Below are positions 1 through 7,450 of a stretch of 7,657 nt of DNA, one piece after another. The stretch's first letter is position 1. Each line of letters starts with the position of its first letter. Both the position numbers and the translations under genes were made by a program. This stretch comes from an uncultured Bacteroidales bacterium (lineage in GTDB: Bacteria > Bacteroidota > Bacteroidia > Bacteroidales > Paludibacteraceae): NCBI GenBank assembly GCA_902799875.1, contig CADCCH010000053.1:1-7657 (forward strand). The letters are read 5' to 3'. The notes beneath the pieces were generated by a model. The model saw nothing but the letters and a program-made list of their open reading frames with translations. It had not been told where the DNA came from and searched no databases.

Positions 1-54
1 AGTTTTTATACCCTATTTTGTATGCAATGAAACCCCCGCTTATATATAAAAAGG

Positions 55-62
55 TACTTTTG
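55..62 (+). promoter_or_regulatory. Bacteroidota -7 promoter element (TACTTTTG)
   Basis: This is an exact match to the TAnnTTTG -7 consensus used by the primary sigma factor of Bacteroidota. Transcription would start roughly at 65-72, giving a leader of about 30-37 nt before the ATG at 102. No TTTG -33 element lies at the expected distance (around 29-36 the sequence is C-rich), so the promoter may need an activator, as PUL promoters often do. An AT run (TATATATA, 41-48) lies just upstream. Confidence 0.65.
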
Positions 63-72
63 CACCGCAAAA
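58..72 (+). repeat. Perfect inverted repeat over the -7 box and predicted transcription start
   Basis: TTTTGC (58-63) and GCAAAA (67-72) are exact reverse complements separated by ACC. The left arm overlaps the -7 box and the right arm covers the likely +1 region. It could be an operator or a tiny hairpin at the 5' end of the mRNA. It could also arise by chance from a common extended form of the -7 box. Confidence 0.5.
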
Positions 73-101
73 TCTCAATTACACATTTAACGCTAACTAA
101 A

Positions 102-1295
102 ATGATACACAAGAAAAGTTATTCTCTGAGACACCTGTTTGTTATTAGTATGACAAGCATCACGCTAACTCTTGCAGCTCAACCTACAGCTAAAGAGTGG
201 AATAAAGACGTGGTTGGTTGGAACTTAGGCAATCAGTTAGAATGCTCTGCCCCTGGTCAAGATGGCGAGTCGATGCAAATCGGCATGGCCGACAATAGCA
301 TCAAGGCAGAAACTGCATGGGGTAATCCTGTTGTTACCAAGAAAGTCATTAAAGCCGTAAAAGATGCCGGTTTCAATGCTATTCGTATTCCTGTCCGTTG
401 GCAGTGCCATATTACCAATGCGCAAGCAATGAGCATTGACAAGGCATGGCTTAACCGTGTAAAGGAAATCGTTGGCTGGTGCCTAAGCAACGACCTGAAA
501 GTTATTATTAACACCCACCACGACAAATGGCTGGAAGGTCGTCCTACCAATGAATATAAAGACGAGAACAATCAGAAACTGGCACTGCTTTGGCTGAATA
601 TCGCCAGCGAGTTTGCCCAGTATGACTACCGCGTAGCCTTTGCTGGCACCAACGAGGTTCATATTAAGGACAACTGGGGTAAGCCTGAAGCTGAGAATCT
701 GGCTGTACAGAATTCGTATAACCAGACATTTATTGATGTAGTACGCGCCACAGGTGGCAACAACCTCAAGCGACACCTGATTGTTCAGACCTACGTTTGC
801 AATCCTGACTTCGGCCTCTACAATGGCGATTTCATTGTTCCTACTGATGTGGAAGGGAATGGAAACGACTACATGAGCGTAGAGTTCCATTACTATACAC
901 CTTGGGACTATGCCGGTGAGTGCAAGTTCAATTACTGGGGAGATCCATTCAAGCAGTTTGGTGAGGCTTCTCCAAGCGATGAGAAGACGATGACAGAGTT
1001 CTTCGACAAGACCTTAGCCACATGGGCTTCACAGGGATTAGGCCTTGTTATGGGCGAATGGGGTGTTACCGACCGTCAGAAGGGCGGACAGACTGACAAG
1101 ATTCACGAGAACATGACTTATTATTGCCAATTCTTGGTCAGCGAGACTCGCAAGCGTGGTATTGCTACATTCATCTGGGACAACAACTCTTTCGGCAGTG
1201 GCCCTGAGCACTTCGGCATCTTTGACCGCGAACGTGGTATGAAAGTTAAGGCTCCCTGGATTCTCCAAGGTATCACAGAAGGAAAATCAAAATAA
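102..1295 (+). CDS. Glycoside hydrolase family 5 endo-beta-glycanase, secreted/periplasmic (probable endoglucanase)
   Basis: This 397-residue enzyme should cut internal beta-1,4 bonds in a glucan or mannan by the retaining mechanism of clan GH-A. Residues 1-26 form a signal peptide with basic residues then a hydrophobic core, and probable cleavage after Ala26. There is no lipobox Cys, so it should be periplasmic or released. GH5 landmarks in order: WNLGN at 40-44, Arg95 in RIPVRW, His139-His140, Asn184-Glu185 (acid/base) in GTNEVH, His263-Tyr264 in FHYYTPW, Glu319 (nucleophile) in MGEWG, and Trp359 in the WDNN segment. The motifs resemble subfamily GH5_4, but I hold that only tentatively. The acid/base Glu is followed by Val instead of the usual Pro. 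The ATG at 102 is chosen because it opens the signal peptide and lies downstream of the -7 box; upstream in-frame starts at 18 (TTG) and 27 lie ahead of the promoter. The protein is a single catalytic domain with no carbohydrate-binding module and no C-terminal sorting domain. The next gene begins 17 nt later. Confidence 0.92.
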   Translation: MIHKKSYSLRHLFVISMTSITLTLAAQPTAKEWNKDVVGWNLGNQLECSAPGQDGESMQIGMADNSIKAETAWGNPVVTKKVIKAVKDAGFNAIRIPVRWQCHITNAQAMSIDKAWLNRVKEIVGWCLSNDLKVIINTHHDKWLEGRPTNEYKDENNQKLALLWLNIASEFAQYDYRVAFAGTNEVHIKDNWGKPEAENLAVQNSYNQTFIDVVRATGGNNLKRHLIVQTYVCNPDFGLYNGDFIVPTDVEGNGNDYMSVEFHYYTPWDYAGECKFNYWGDPFKQFGEASPSDEKTMTEFFDKTLATWASQGLGLVMGEWGVTDRQKGGQTDKIHENMTYYCQFLVSETRKRGIATFIWDNNSFGSGPEHFGIFDRERGMKVKAPWILQGITEGKSK

Positions 1296-1312
1296 AATAT
1301 TATCATCTATTT

Positions 1313-2449
1313 ATGAAGAAATTACTGTTTTCTTTTGCAATCGTAGCCATGACAATGTTGGTCATGACTGCTTGCTCTACCAAGAGTGAAACAGATGGCG
1401 TCAACGACTTCCGTATTCATCGCGGAACGAATTTGAGCCACTGGCTTTCGCAATCGGAAGAGCGTGGCGAAGCTCGCCAAAAGCACATTCAGGAAGACGA
1501 CTTCGCTCGTCTTGAGGAATTAGGTTTTGACTTCGTACGCATCCCCATCGACGAAGTTCAGTTCTGGGATGAGAATGGCAACAAACTGCCGGAGGCATGG
1601 CAATTACTTACCAATGCCCTCGATTGGGCTCGCAAGCACAACATCCGTGCTATTGTTGACCTTCACATCATTCGCTCTCATTATTTTAATGCTGTCAACG
1701 AGGGAGGCGATCAGGCTAACACGCTCTTCACCTCGGAAAAAGCTCAGCAAGATCTCATTAATCTGTGGCAGCAGTTGTCTGAGGCATTACATGAATACAG
1801 CAACGACTGGGTAGCCTATGAGTTCATGAATGAACCCGTAGCCGAAGAACATGAGCAATGGAACATGTTGATTGTCAAGGTTCACACTGCCCTCCGTAAG
1901 ATTGAGCCTCAACGCACACTCATCATCGGCAGCAACATGTGGCAGGGCTATGAGACCATGAAATACCTTAAGGTTCCCGAGGGTGACAAGAACATCATCC
2001 TTTCTTTCCACTATTATAATCCGATGATTCTGACTCACTATGGTGCACCTTGGACTCCCATTGGCAAGTACACTGGCAAGGTGAACTATCCTGGCATACT
2101 CGTATCGAAAGAAGACTACGACAGCCAGACTCCTGAGGTTCAAAAGCTGCTGGATGATGACCACTATATGACACAGGAATGGAACATCGACAAGATTCGT
2201 GCTGATTTCAAAGATGCTATTGAGGTGGCTAAGAAGTACAACCTTCAACTGTTCTGTGGTGAATGGGGTGTCTTCGAACCCGTTGACCGTGAACTGGCCT
2301 ATAAGTGGACAAAGGATATGCTGACCGTCTTCAAGGAGAACAACATTGCCTGGACCACATGGTGCTATGATGCCGACTTTGGCTTCTGGGATCAGGAGAA
2401 GCACGACTTCAAGGACAAAGGACTTGTTGACCTGCTGACGGCAGAATAA
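1313..2449 (+). CDS. Glycoside hydrolase family 5 lipoprotein (probable cell-surface endo-beta-glycanase)
   Basis: This 378-residue protein has a lipoprotein signal peptide ending in the lipobox VMTAC (Cys21). The residues after Cys (STKSETD) include two acidic ones, which loosely suit a Bacteroidota surface-export signal, so an outer-membrane and perhaps outward-facing enzyme is inferred. The GH5 barrel fills about residues 33-375: NLSHWLS at 40-46, Arg76 in VRIPID, His118 in DLH, Asn173-Glu174 (acid/base) in FMNEP, His233-Tyr234 in SFHYYNP, Glu317 (nucleophile) in CGEWG, and Trp350 near the C terminus. All catalytic positions expected of GH5 are present. It is not a close copy of the GH5 before it: apart from the catalytic landmarks the two proteins look unrelated and probably belong to different subfamilies. 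I cannot assign the subfamily or substrate. The start is 17 nt after the previous stop and there is no promoter in between, so they are co-transcribed. No binding module is attached. Confidence 0.93.
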   Translation: MKKLLFSFAIVAMTMLVMTACSTKSETDGVNDFRIHRGTNLSHWLSQSEERGEARQKHIQEDDFARLEELGFDFVRIPIDEVQFWDENGNKLPEAWQLLTNALDWARKHNIRAIVDLHIIRSHYFNAVNEGGDQANTLFTSEKAQQDLINLWQQLSEALHEYSNDWVAYEFMNEPVAEEHEQWNMLIVKVHTALRKIEPQRTLIIGSNMWQGYETMKYLKVPEGDKNIILSFHYYNPMILTHYGAPWTPIGKYTGKVNYPGILVSKEDYDSQTPEVQKLLDDDHYMTQEWNIDKIRADFKDAIEVAKKYNLQLFCGEWGVFEPVDRELAYKWTKDMLTVFKENNIAWTTWCYDADFGFWDQEKHDFKDKGLVDLLTAE

Positions 2450-2459
2450 ACCATTAATA

Positions 2460-2477
2460 TTGAATCACAACATTCAA
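2460..2477 (+). repeat. Small inverted repeat in the GH5-susC gap
   Basis: TTGAAT (2460-2465) and ATTCAA (2472-2477) are reverse complements around a 6-nt loop, CACAAC. The stem is AT-rich and not followed by a T-run, so it is not a convincing terminator. It could be a weak RNA stem affecting mRNA processing between the enzyme and transporter genes, or chance. The rest of the 55-nt gap (2450-2504) is AT-rich, with no exact TAnnTTTG box. Confidence 0.3.
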
Positions 2478-2504
2478 AACCAATAAATAAACTTTAGTAA
2501 TTTT

Positions 2505-5500
2505 ATGAAACAAAACAATCGCAAAATTGCCTGTATGATTGCTGTCGGCGCATTAATGCTGCCAGCAACCATACTGTCAGCGTCGGCTGCCTCCGTAGGC
2601 AGCGTTCAGTCTGTTCAGCAGGCAGCCAAGGTGTTCGGTACCGTCACTGACGGAACAGAACCCGTCATTGGTGCCAGCATCAGAGTAAAGAACAGTAGCC
2701 AGGGAACGATTACCGATATGGACGGTAACTTCAAACTGGATGTTGCTCCCGGCACAGAACTCCTCATCAGCTATGTAGGTTACAAGGATGTAACCGTGAA
2801 GGCTGCTGCCAACATGAACATCGTATTGGAAGAGGAAAGTACTGCCCTCAGCGAGGTTGTAGTAACAGCCCTCGGCATCAAACGTGAGCGCAAGGCTCTG
2901 GGTTATGGTGTATCAGAAGTAAAAGGTGAGGAACTGACCAAAGCCAAAGAGACCAATGTGGCTAACTCGCTTGCCGGGCGTGTTGCCGGTCTGGTCGTAC
3001 AAGGTACTGCCGCCGGTGCCTCCGGTTCAACCCGCGTCATGCTGCGCGGTACTACTGAAATGACTGGTAACAACCAGCCCCTCTATGTCATTGACGGTGT
3101 GCCTATGGATAACACCGCTTTCGGCTCTGCTGGAACAGAAGGCGGGTATGATCTGGGAGACGGAATATCCGCCATTAACCCCGATGACATCGAATCTATG
3201 TCGGTTCTCAAAGGACCGGCTGCAGCGGCTCTCTACGGAAGCCGAGCCAGCCACGGTGTCATTCTTATCACCACCAAGAAAGCCAATACCGGAGATGCCA
3301 AATGGGGAGTGGAGTATAACGGTACCCTCACTTTTGACACCCAAGCCAGCCAGTGGGACAATGTGCAGCAGGTCTATGGCATGGGTTCCGATGGTATGTA
3401 TAACATCGATGCCGTCAGCAACACCAACAAGTCCTGGGGACCGAAAGCCGACGGAGGACTCGTACTCCGCTATTTCGACGGACAGGAAAGACCTTTCCTG
3501 ATTATCCCGAATAACACCGCCAATTTCTTCCAACTCGGTTTGACGGCGACCAACACAGTGGTTGTTTCCATGAACACAGGAAAGACAGGCATACGTTTCT
3601 CCTATACCGACATGCGCAACCGCGATATATTGCCGAACTCCAACATGAGCCGTAATACGCTCAACCTCCGCGCTAACACATCCTTGGGACCCGTCGATCT
3701 TGATTTCACGGCTAACTACACCCATGAGGATGTAAAGAACCGTCCCGCCCTCGGCGACGATAAATCCAATGTCGGCAAGAACCTCATGACCCTCTCTACT
3801 ACCTATGACCAGGCATGGCTCAAAAACTATCAGACCGAGGCGGGAGAGTACCAGAACTGGAACGGTATGGACCCCTACAACGTCAATCCCTATTGGGACA
3901 TCAACAAGAACAAAAACCAGTCCTACAAAGACCTCTTCCGTATGAACGGAAAGATCGTCTATAATATCATTCCGCAACTCAAGATTCAGGCTACCGTAGG
4001 TGCTGAACTCAACCGCTTTGAGTTCTCCGATTTCAAATACCCCACTACGCCGGGCTTTGAGGCTGGACGTCTGCAGAATAGTTATTTCAATAACCGTATG
4101 CTCAATGCCGAACTCCTCGGTATCTATACCGATACATGGGGCGATTTCGACTTCACCGCCACGGCCGGTGCCAATATCTATAATGTGCATAACAAGACGG
4201 TGATTAATACCGGTACCGATATGGGTATCCGCGAGGTTGTGGCAATGTCCAGCTTCGAGGATCAGTCGGTGGAGGAGAATACCTACAACAAACGTATCGT
4301 CTCGGTCTTTGCCTCTGCTAACCTCGGATGGCGCCACATGCTTTATCTGGACGCCACTGTCCGCGGGGACAAGTCCTCCACGCTCGCTGCCGGCAAGAAC
4401 CTCTATGTCTATCCCTCTGTCAGCGGTTCGTTCGTCTTCTCCGAACTGATCAAGTCCAACCGCAAAGTGCTGCCGTATGGCAAGCTACGACTCAGCTGGG
4501 CGGAGGTAGGTAGCGATACAGACCCGTACCAGCTCTCGCTGCGGTATGGCAAGTCGCAGTTCGGCTATTCCGGTTATACCATCGGCTCTATCTACGGGAA
4601 CGTCATCCCTAACGCAGACCTCAAACCAACACGTACACGCTCTTGGGAAACAGGTTTTGAGACCAAGTGGCTCAACCATCGTATCAGCCTTGACTTCACG
4701 TTCTACCACCAGGTTTCCCGTGACCAGATCATCGGTATGGCTACCTCGCCTACCTCCGGCTATGACTATCGCATGATTAACGCTGGCGAGATCCTCAACC
4801 AGGGTTTTGAGATTACCTTCGGTGCGCGTCTGGTGCAAGTAAAGGATTTCTCCTGGGATCTGAATATCAACTGGTCTAAGAATAATAACAAGGTGCTCTC
4901 GCTTACACCCGGAACGACCGAACTGGAGTTGACCAAAGCTACATGGTGCAACGTCTATGTTTCCGCTCGAGAGGGAGAACAGTATGGCGCCATCTGCGGA
5001 CCGGCACTCGCCCGGAATGCCGACGGACGCGTCATCGTTGATGCTACTACCGGTCTGCCTACTTTTACAACCGAGAATAAAGTGCTCGGTAATGCACAGT
5101 GGAAATGGACCGGCGGTCTGAGTACCACCCTCCGTTATAAGATGGTCACCCTCTCTGCACTCTTTGATGTGAAAGTCGGAGCTGACATCTTCTCGATGTC
5201 CGAGCGTTCCGCTTTTGAAACCGGTAAGGCGAAAGAGACCCTTGTCGGACGTGCCGAGTGGTATGCCTCCGAGGAAGCAAGGAAGGCTGCAGGGGTCACC
5301 TCCGGATGGGTCGCAACAGGTGGTTATCTCGTGGACGGCGTGATTGATAACGGAGACGGTACATACCGCGAGAACGATATCTATATCAATCCCGAGGACT
5401 ATTGGTATGAGGTGTCCCGCAAATCGCCGGAGCTCTTTATCTATGATAACTCCTATATCAAGTGCCGAGAACTCACCCTCAGCCTGGATTTCCCGAAGAA

Positions 5501-5690
5501 CTGGCTGGATAAGAAAGGTGTGCTCAAGCATGTGGGTATCTCTTTCGTGGCTCGTAACCCGTTCATCGTCTGGAAGAATATCAAAGATATCGACCCAGAC
5601 GCACAATACAACACCTCCGGACTTGGGCTGGAATACGGTTCGCTTCCCAGCAGACGCAGCTATGGTCTGAATGTAAATCTCAAGTTCTAA
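2505..5690 (+). CDS. susC: SusC/RagA-family TonB-linked outer-membrane oligosaccharide transporter
   Basis: This 1061-residue protein, a normal length for the family, is the outer-membrane barrel that imports oligosaccharides using TonB/ExbBD energy, capped by its SusD partner. Residues 1 to about 29 are a signal peptide. Residues about 42-109 form the carboxypeptidase-D-regulatory-like beta-sandwich domain (VFGTVTD, ISYVGYKD). The TonB box region is at about 115-124 (LSEVVVTALG) and runs into the SusC signature IKRERKALGYG (125-135). The plug domain spans roughly 135-260, with PLYVIDGVP at 192-200, DDIESMSVLKGPAAAALYG at 227-245 and GVILITTKK at 251-259. The beta-barrel fills the rest and ends in the aromatic residue Phe1061, typical of a BAM-recognised last strand. 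There is no N-terminal STN domain, so it does not look like a transducer coupled to an anti-sigma factor. susD follows after 20 nt. It is intact, with no frameshift. The ligand cannot be read from the sequence; the GH5 neighbours suggest beta-linked gluco- or manno-oligosaccharides. Confidence 0.97.
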   Translation: MKQNNRKIACMIAVGALMLPATILSASAASVGSVQSVQQAAKVFGTVTDGTEPVIGASIRVKNSSQGTITDMDGNFKLDVAPGTELLISYVGYKDVTVKAAANMNIVLEEESTALSEVVVTALGIKRERKALGYGVSEVKGEELTKAKETNVANSLAGRVAGLVVQGTAAGASGSTRVMLRGTTEMTGNNQPLYVIDGVPMDNTAFGSAGTEGGYDLGDGISAINPDDIESMSVLKGPAAAALYGSRASHGVILITTKKANTGDAKWGVEYNGTLTFDTQASQWDNVQQVYGMGSDGMYNIDAVSNTNKSWGPKADGGLVLRYFDGQERPFLIIPNNTANFFQLGLTATNTVVVSMNTGKTGIRFSYTDMRNRDILPNSNMSRNTLNLRANTSLGPVDLDFTANYTHEDVKNRPALGDDKSNVGKNLMTLSTTYDQAWLKNYQTEAGEYQNWNGMDPYNVNPYWDINKNKNQSYKDLFRMNGKIVYNIIPQLKIQATVGAELNRFEFSDFKYPTTPGFEAGRLQNSYFNNRMLNAELLGIYTDTWGDFDFTATAGANIYNVHNKTVINTGTDMGIREVVAMSSFEDQSVEENTYNKRIVSVFASANLGWRHMLYLDATVRGDKSSTLAAGKNLYVYPSVSGSFVFSELIKSNRKVLPYGKLRLSWAEVGSDTDPYQLSLRYGKSQFGYSGYTIGSIYGNVIPNADLKPTRTRSWETGFETKWLNHRISLDFTFYHQVSRDQIIGMATSPTSGYDYRMINAGEILNQGFEITFGARLVQVKDFSWDLNINWSKNNNKVLSLTPGTTELELTKATWCNVYVSAREGEQYGAICGPALARNADGRVIVDATTGLPTFTTENKVLGNAQWKWTGGLSTTLRYKMVTLSALFDVKVGADIFSMSERSAFETGKAKETLVGRAEWYASEEARKAAGVTSGWVATGGYLVDGVIDNGDGTYRENDIYINPEDYWYEVSRKSPELFIYDNSYIKCRELTLSLDFPKNWLDKKGVLKHVGISFVARNPFIVWKNIKDIDPDAQYNTSGLGLEYGSLPSRRSYGLNVNLKF

Positions 5691-5710
5691 CCTTGTAAAT
5701 CTCAATCAAA

Positions 5711-7399
5711 ATGAAAAAGATAACTTTAGTACTTTGTACATTGTCACTTTGTACATTCTTCGTTGCTTGTTCGGACAAGGTTTACGAGGAGATCAATACC
5801 GATCCGACCAAAGCCGCACATATCAACCCTGCTTCCCAGTTAACGTATGCCGAACTGCAGATGTTCGGAGATATGAACTATGTGGATGTGCATCGTCTCT
5901 ATACCTATGCTTTCACCCAGCAACTCATGGGCTGTTGGAATACCACTAACTATGGCGGGCAGCACCGTATGGATGATAATGAGATGTCACGTCCGTGGGC
6001 GAACCTCTATCCCGGGGCAATCCGTAATCTCACCGATGCCATCGAGCAAACGAAATCGGATCCGGCGCAGGCGAACATTCATGCCGCGCTCCGTGTCTTC
6101 CGGGTTTATGTAGGCGGACTGCTTACGGACTACTACGGCGATGTGCCGTTTACCCAAGCAGGGCTGGGATATATAGCCGGCAATACGCAACCTAAGTATG
6201 ACAAGCAAGACGACCTCTATGCCTATTTCTTTGCAGAACTGAAAGCCGCCGCAGCATTGTTTGATATCAACGCCAATGCCATCTCCAGCGACCCGATGTT
6301 CAACGGCAACATTGATGCATGGAAACGCTTTGCCAACTCGCTCCGCTTGCGGTACGCAATGCGTCTGTCCGGTGTGGTACCCGAGCAGGCGAAAACGGAG
6401 TTTAATGCTGCCCTGACGGACGGCGTTATGAATTCGGCTGCGGACAATGCATGCGTCAAGCACCTCAATGTATCCTATAGCTTCGGTCAGGAGTCGTTCA
6501 AGGACTTCCGAGGCAATGCCATGGCAAAGTATTTCTATGGCAACGACCCGGCTAATAACCCCTCCTATGTATGTCAGACGCTTTGGAAACAACTCTACGA
6601 CAACAACGACCCGCGCACCTCGCGTCTCTGCCGGTTCTATATTGATGATTTCATGTCCATCTCTACCGGAGACGGACGAATTGATATGACGGACGCGGTG
6701 CTGGCTACCCAGGAAGCCAACCCCGGTACGCAGATCATCTACGAGATAGCTCCGGGTGAGTTCTCGTGGGATAACTGGCCTTCCTATACCGATCTGCCCG
6801 GCAGCCCGCTGGCGGAGCAGGTGGCGCAGGTGCAGGCTGCTCATCCTGACTATAAGCCGACATCCAACCCAAGATGGTTGATGCCCAAACTGGCGAACAA
6901 CTTCCTGCGCTCGGATAACCCCGGGGTGCTTATGACGTACGCCGAAGTATGTTTCCTCAAGGCGGAAGCAGCGGTGCTTGGATGGATTTCCGATGATGCC
7001 AAATCATGTTATGAAACCGGTATCCGCGAGGCGATGAATATGCTCTCCGATGCTTACGGATGTAGCGGTATCACCGATGCAGAGTATGCGGCTTATATCG
7101 CTCAACCGGCTATCGCCTTCGCGGCTTCTGCAGATGAGCAGAAATGCCAGATCAATACACAGGCTTGGATCCTCCATTTTCATAACCCCGCCGAGTGCTG
7201 GGCTAATGTGCGACGCTCGGATTACCCGCAACTCAAAGCGCCTTCCACCAAGAACCCGCTTATCGACGGCGCCGAGATTCCCGTCAGGCTCTGCTATCCG
7301 CTCAAAGAAGAGACTTATAGCAAGGACGCTTATCAGGAGGCTATCGGACGTGTGCCCGCGTATTCATGGCACGCACGCCTTTGGTGGGACGTCAAGTAA
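5711..7399 (+). CDS. susD: SusD/RagB-family surface glycan-binding lipoprotein
   Basis: This 562-residue lipoprotein should form the lid on the SusC channel and bind glycan at the cell surface. The signal peptide ends in the lipobox FVAC with lipidated Cys20, followed by SDK. Family landmarks: YEEINTDP at 25-32, TDYYGDVPF at 139-147, PKYDKQDDLY at 161-170, DAWKRFANSLRLR at 202-214, and EVCFLKAEAA at 412-421 in the helical, TPR-like part. The early INTDP-type motif and the general pattern look closer to the SusD-like_2 type of family member than to the classical starch SusD; this is a tentative call. Trp76 and Tyr81 lie in an aromatic-rich loop that could contact sugar, which is inference. It starts 20 nt after susC, the usual tight coupling. 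Its codon use is richer in G+C at third positions than that of the GH5 genes; CCG serves for 14 of 30 prolines. Confidence 0.96.
   Translation: MKKITLVLCTLSLCTFFVACSDKVYEEINTDPTKAAHINPASQLTYAELQMFGDMNYVDVHRLYTYAFTQQLMGCWNTTNYGGQHRMDDNEMSRPWANLYPGAIRNLTDAIEQTKSDPAQANIHAALRVFRVYVGGLLTDYYGDVPFTQAGLGYIAGNTQPKYDKQDDLYAYFFAELKAAAALFDINANAISSDPMFNGNIDAWKRFANSLRLRYAMRLSGVVPEQAKTEFNAALTDGVMNSAADNACVKHLNVSYSFGQESFKDFRGNAMAKYFYGNDPANNPSYVCQTLWKQLYDNNDPRTSRLCRFYIDDFMSISTGDGRIDMTDAVLATQEANPGTQIIYEIAPGEFSWDNWPSYTDLPGSPLAEQVAQVQAAHPDYKPTSNPRWLMPKLANNFLRSDNPGVLMTYAEVCFLKAEAAVLGWISDDAKSCYETGIREAMNMLSDAYGCSGITDAEYAAYIAQPAIAFAASADEQKCQINTQAWILHFHNPAECWANVRRSDYPQLKAPSTKNPLIDGAEIPVRLCYPLKEETYSKDAYQEAIGRVPAYSWHARLWWDVK
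5729..5758 (+). repeat. Signal-peptide repeat cassette, copy 1 (in susD)
   Basis: This 30-nt stretch codes for residues VLCTLSLCTF in the hydrophobic core of the SusD signal peptide. Inside it, the 12-mer ACTTTGTACATT occurs twice (5731-5742 and 5746-5757), 15 nt apart and therefore in frame. It also holds GTAC-TTT-GTAC at 5729-5739. It matches the copy in the next lipoprotein gene at 24 of 30 positions. Confidence 0.6.
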
Positions 7400-7450
7400 T
7401 GAATAATGAAATAAATCGTGCCCTTGTGGCTAAGAATAATGATTAGTTTT

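Noticed and set aside
18..101. Longer start for the first GH5 (TTG at 18 or ATG at 27)
   Set aside because: It would put 28 extra residues before a good signal peptide and place the start codon upstream of the -7 box at 55-62, so it would not be on the transcript.
1296..1312. Separate promoter for the second GH5
   Set aside because: The 17-nt gap has no TAnnTTTG match and no room for one with a leader; co-transcription is simpler.
3027..4337. Long open frame on the - strand (436 codons) inside susC
   Set aside because: It is fully antisense to a well-recognised SusC barrel. The protein shows no domain or signal peptide and the openness follows from the codon pattern of the sense gene.
4485..5705. 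Second long - strand open frame (406 codons) over the 3' half of susC
   Set aside because: It is the same kind of shadow, with no recognisable motif and no promoter; it merely mirrors the codon bias of susC.
5987..6844. - strand open frame (285 codons) inside susD
   Set aside because: It is antisense to conserved SusD motifs, with no family likeness and no leader.
7400..7450. Possible terminator between susD and the next lipoprotein (GCC-CTTGT-GGC at about 7421-7430)
   Set aside because: The stem is only three base pairs with no following T-run, too weak to call a terminator.
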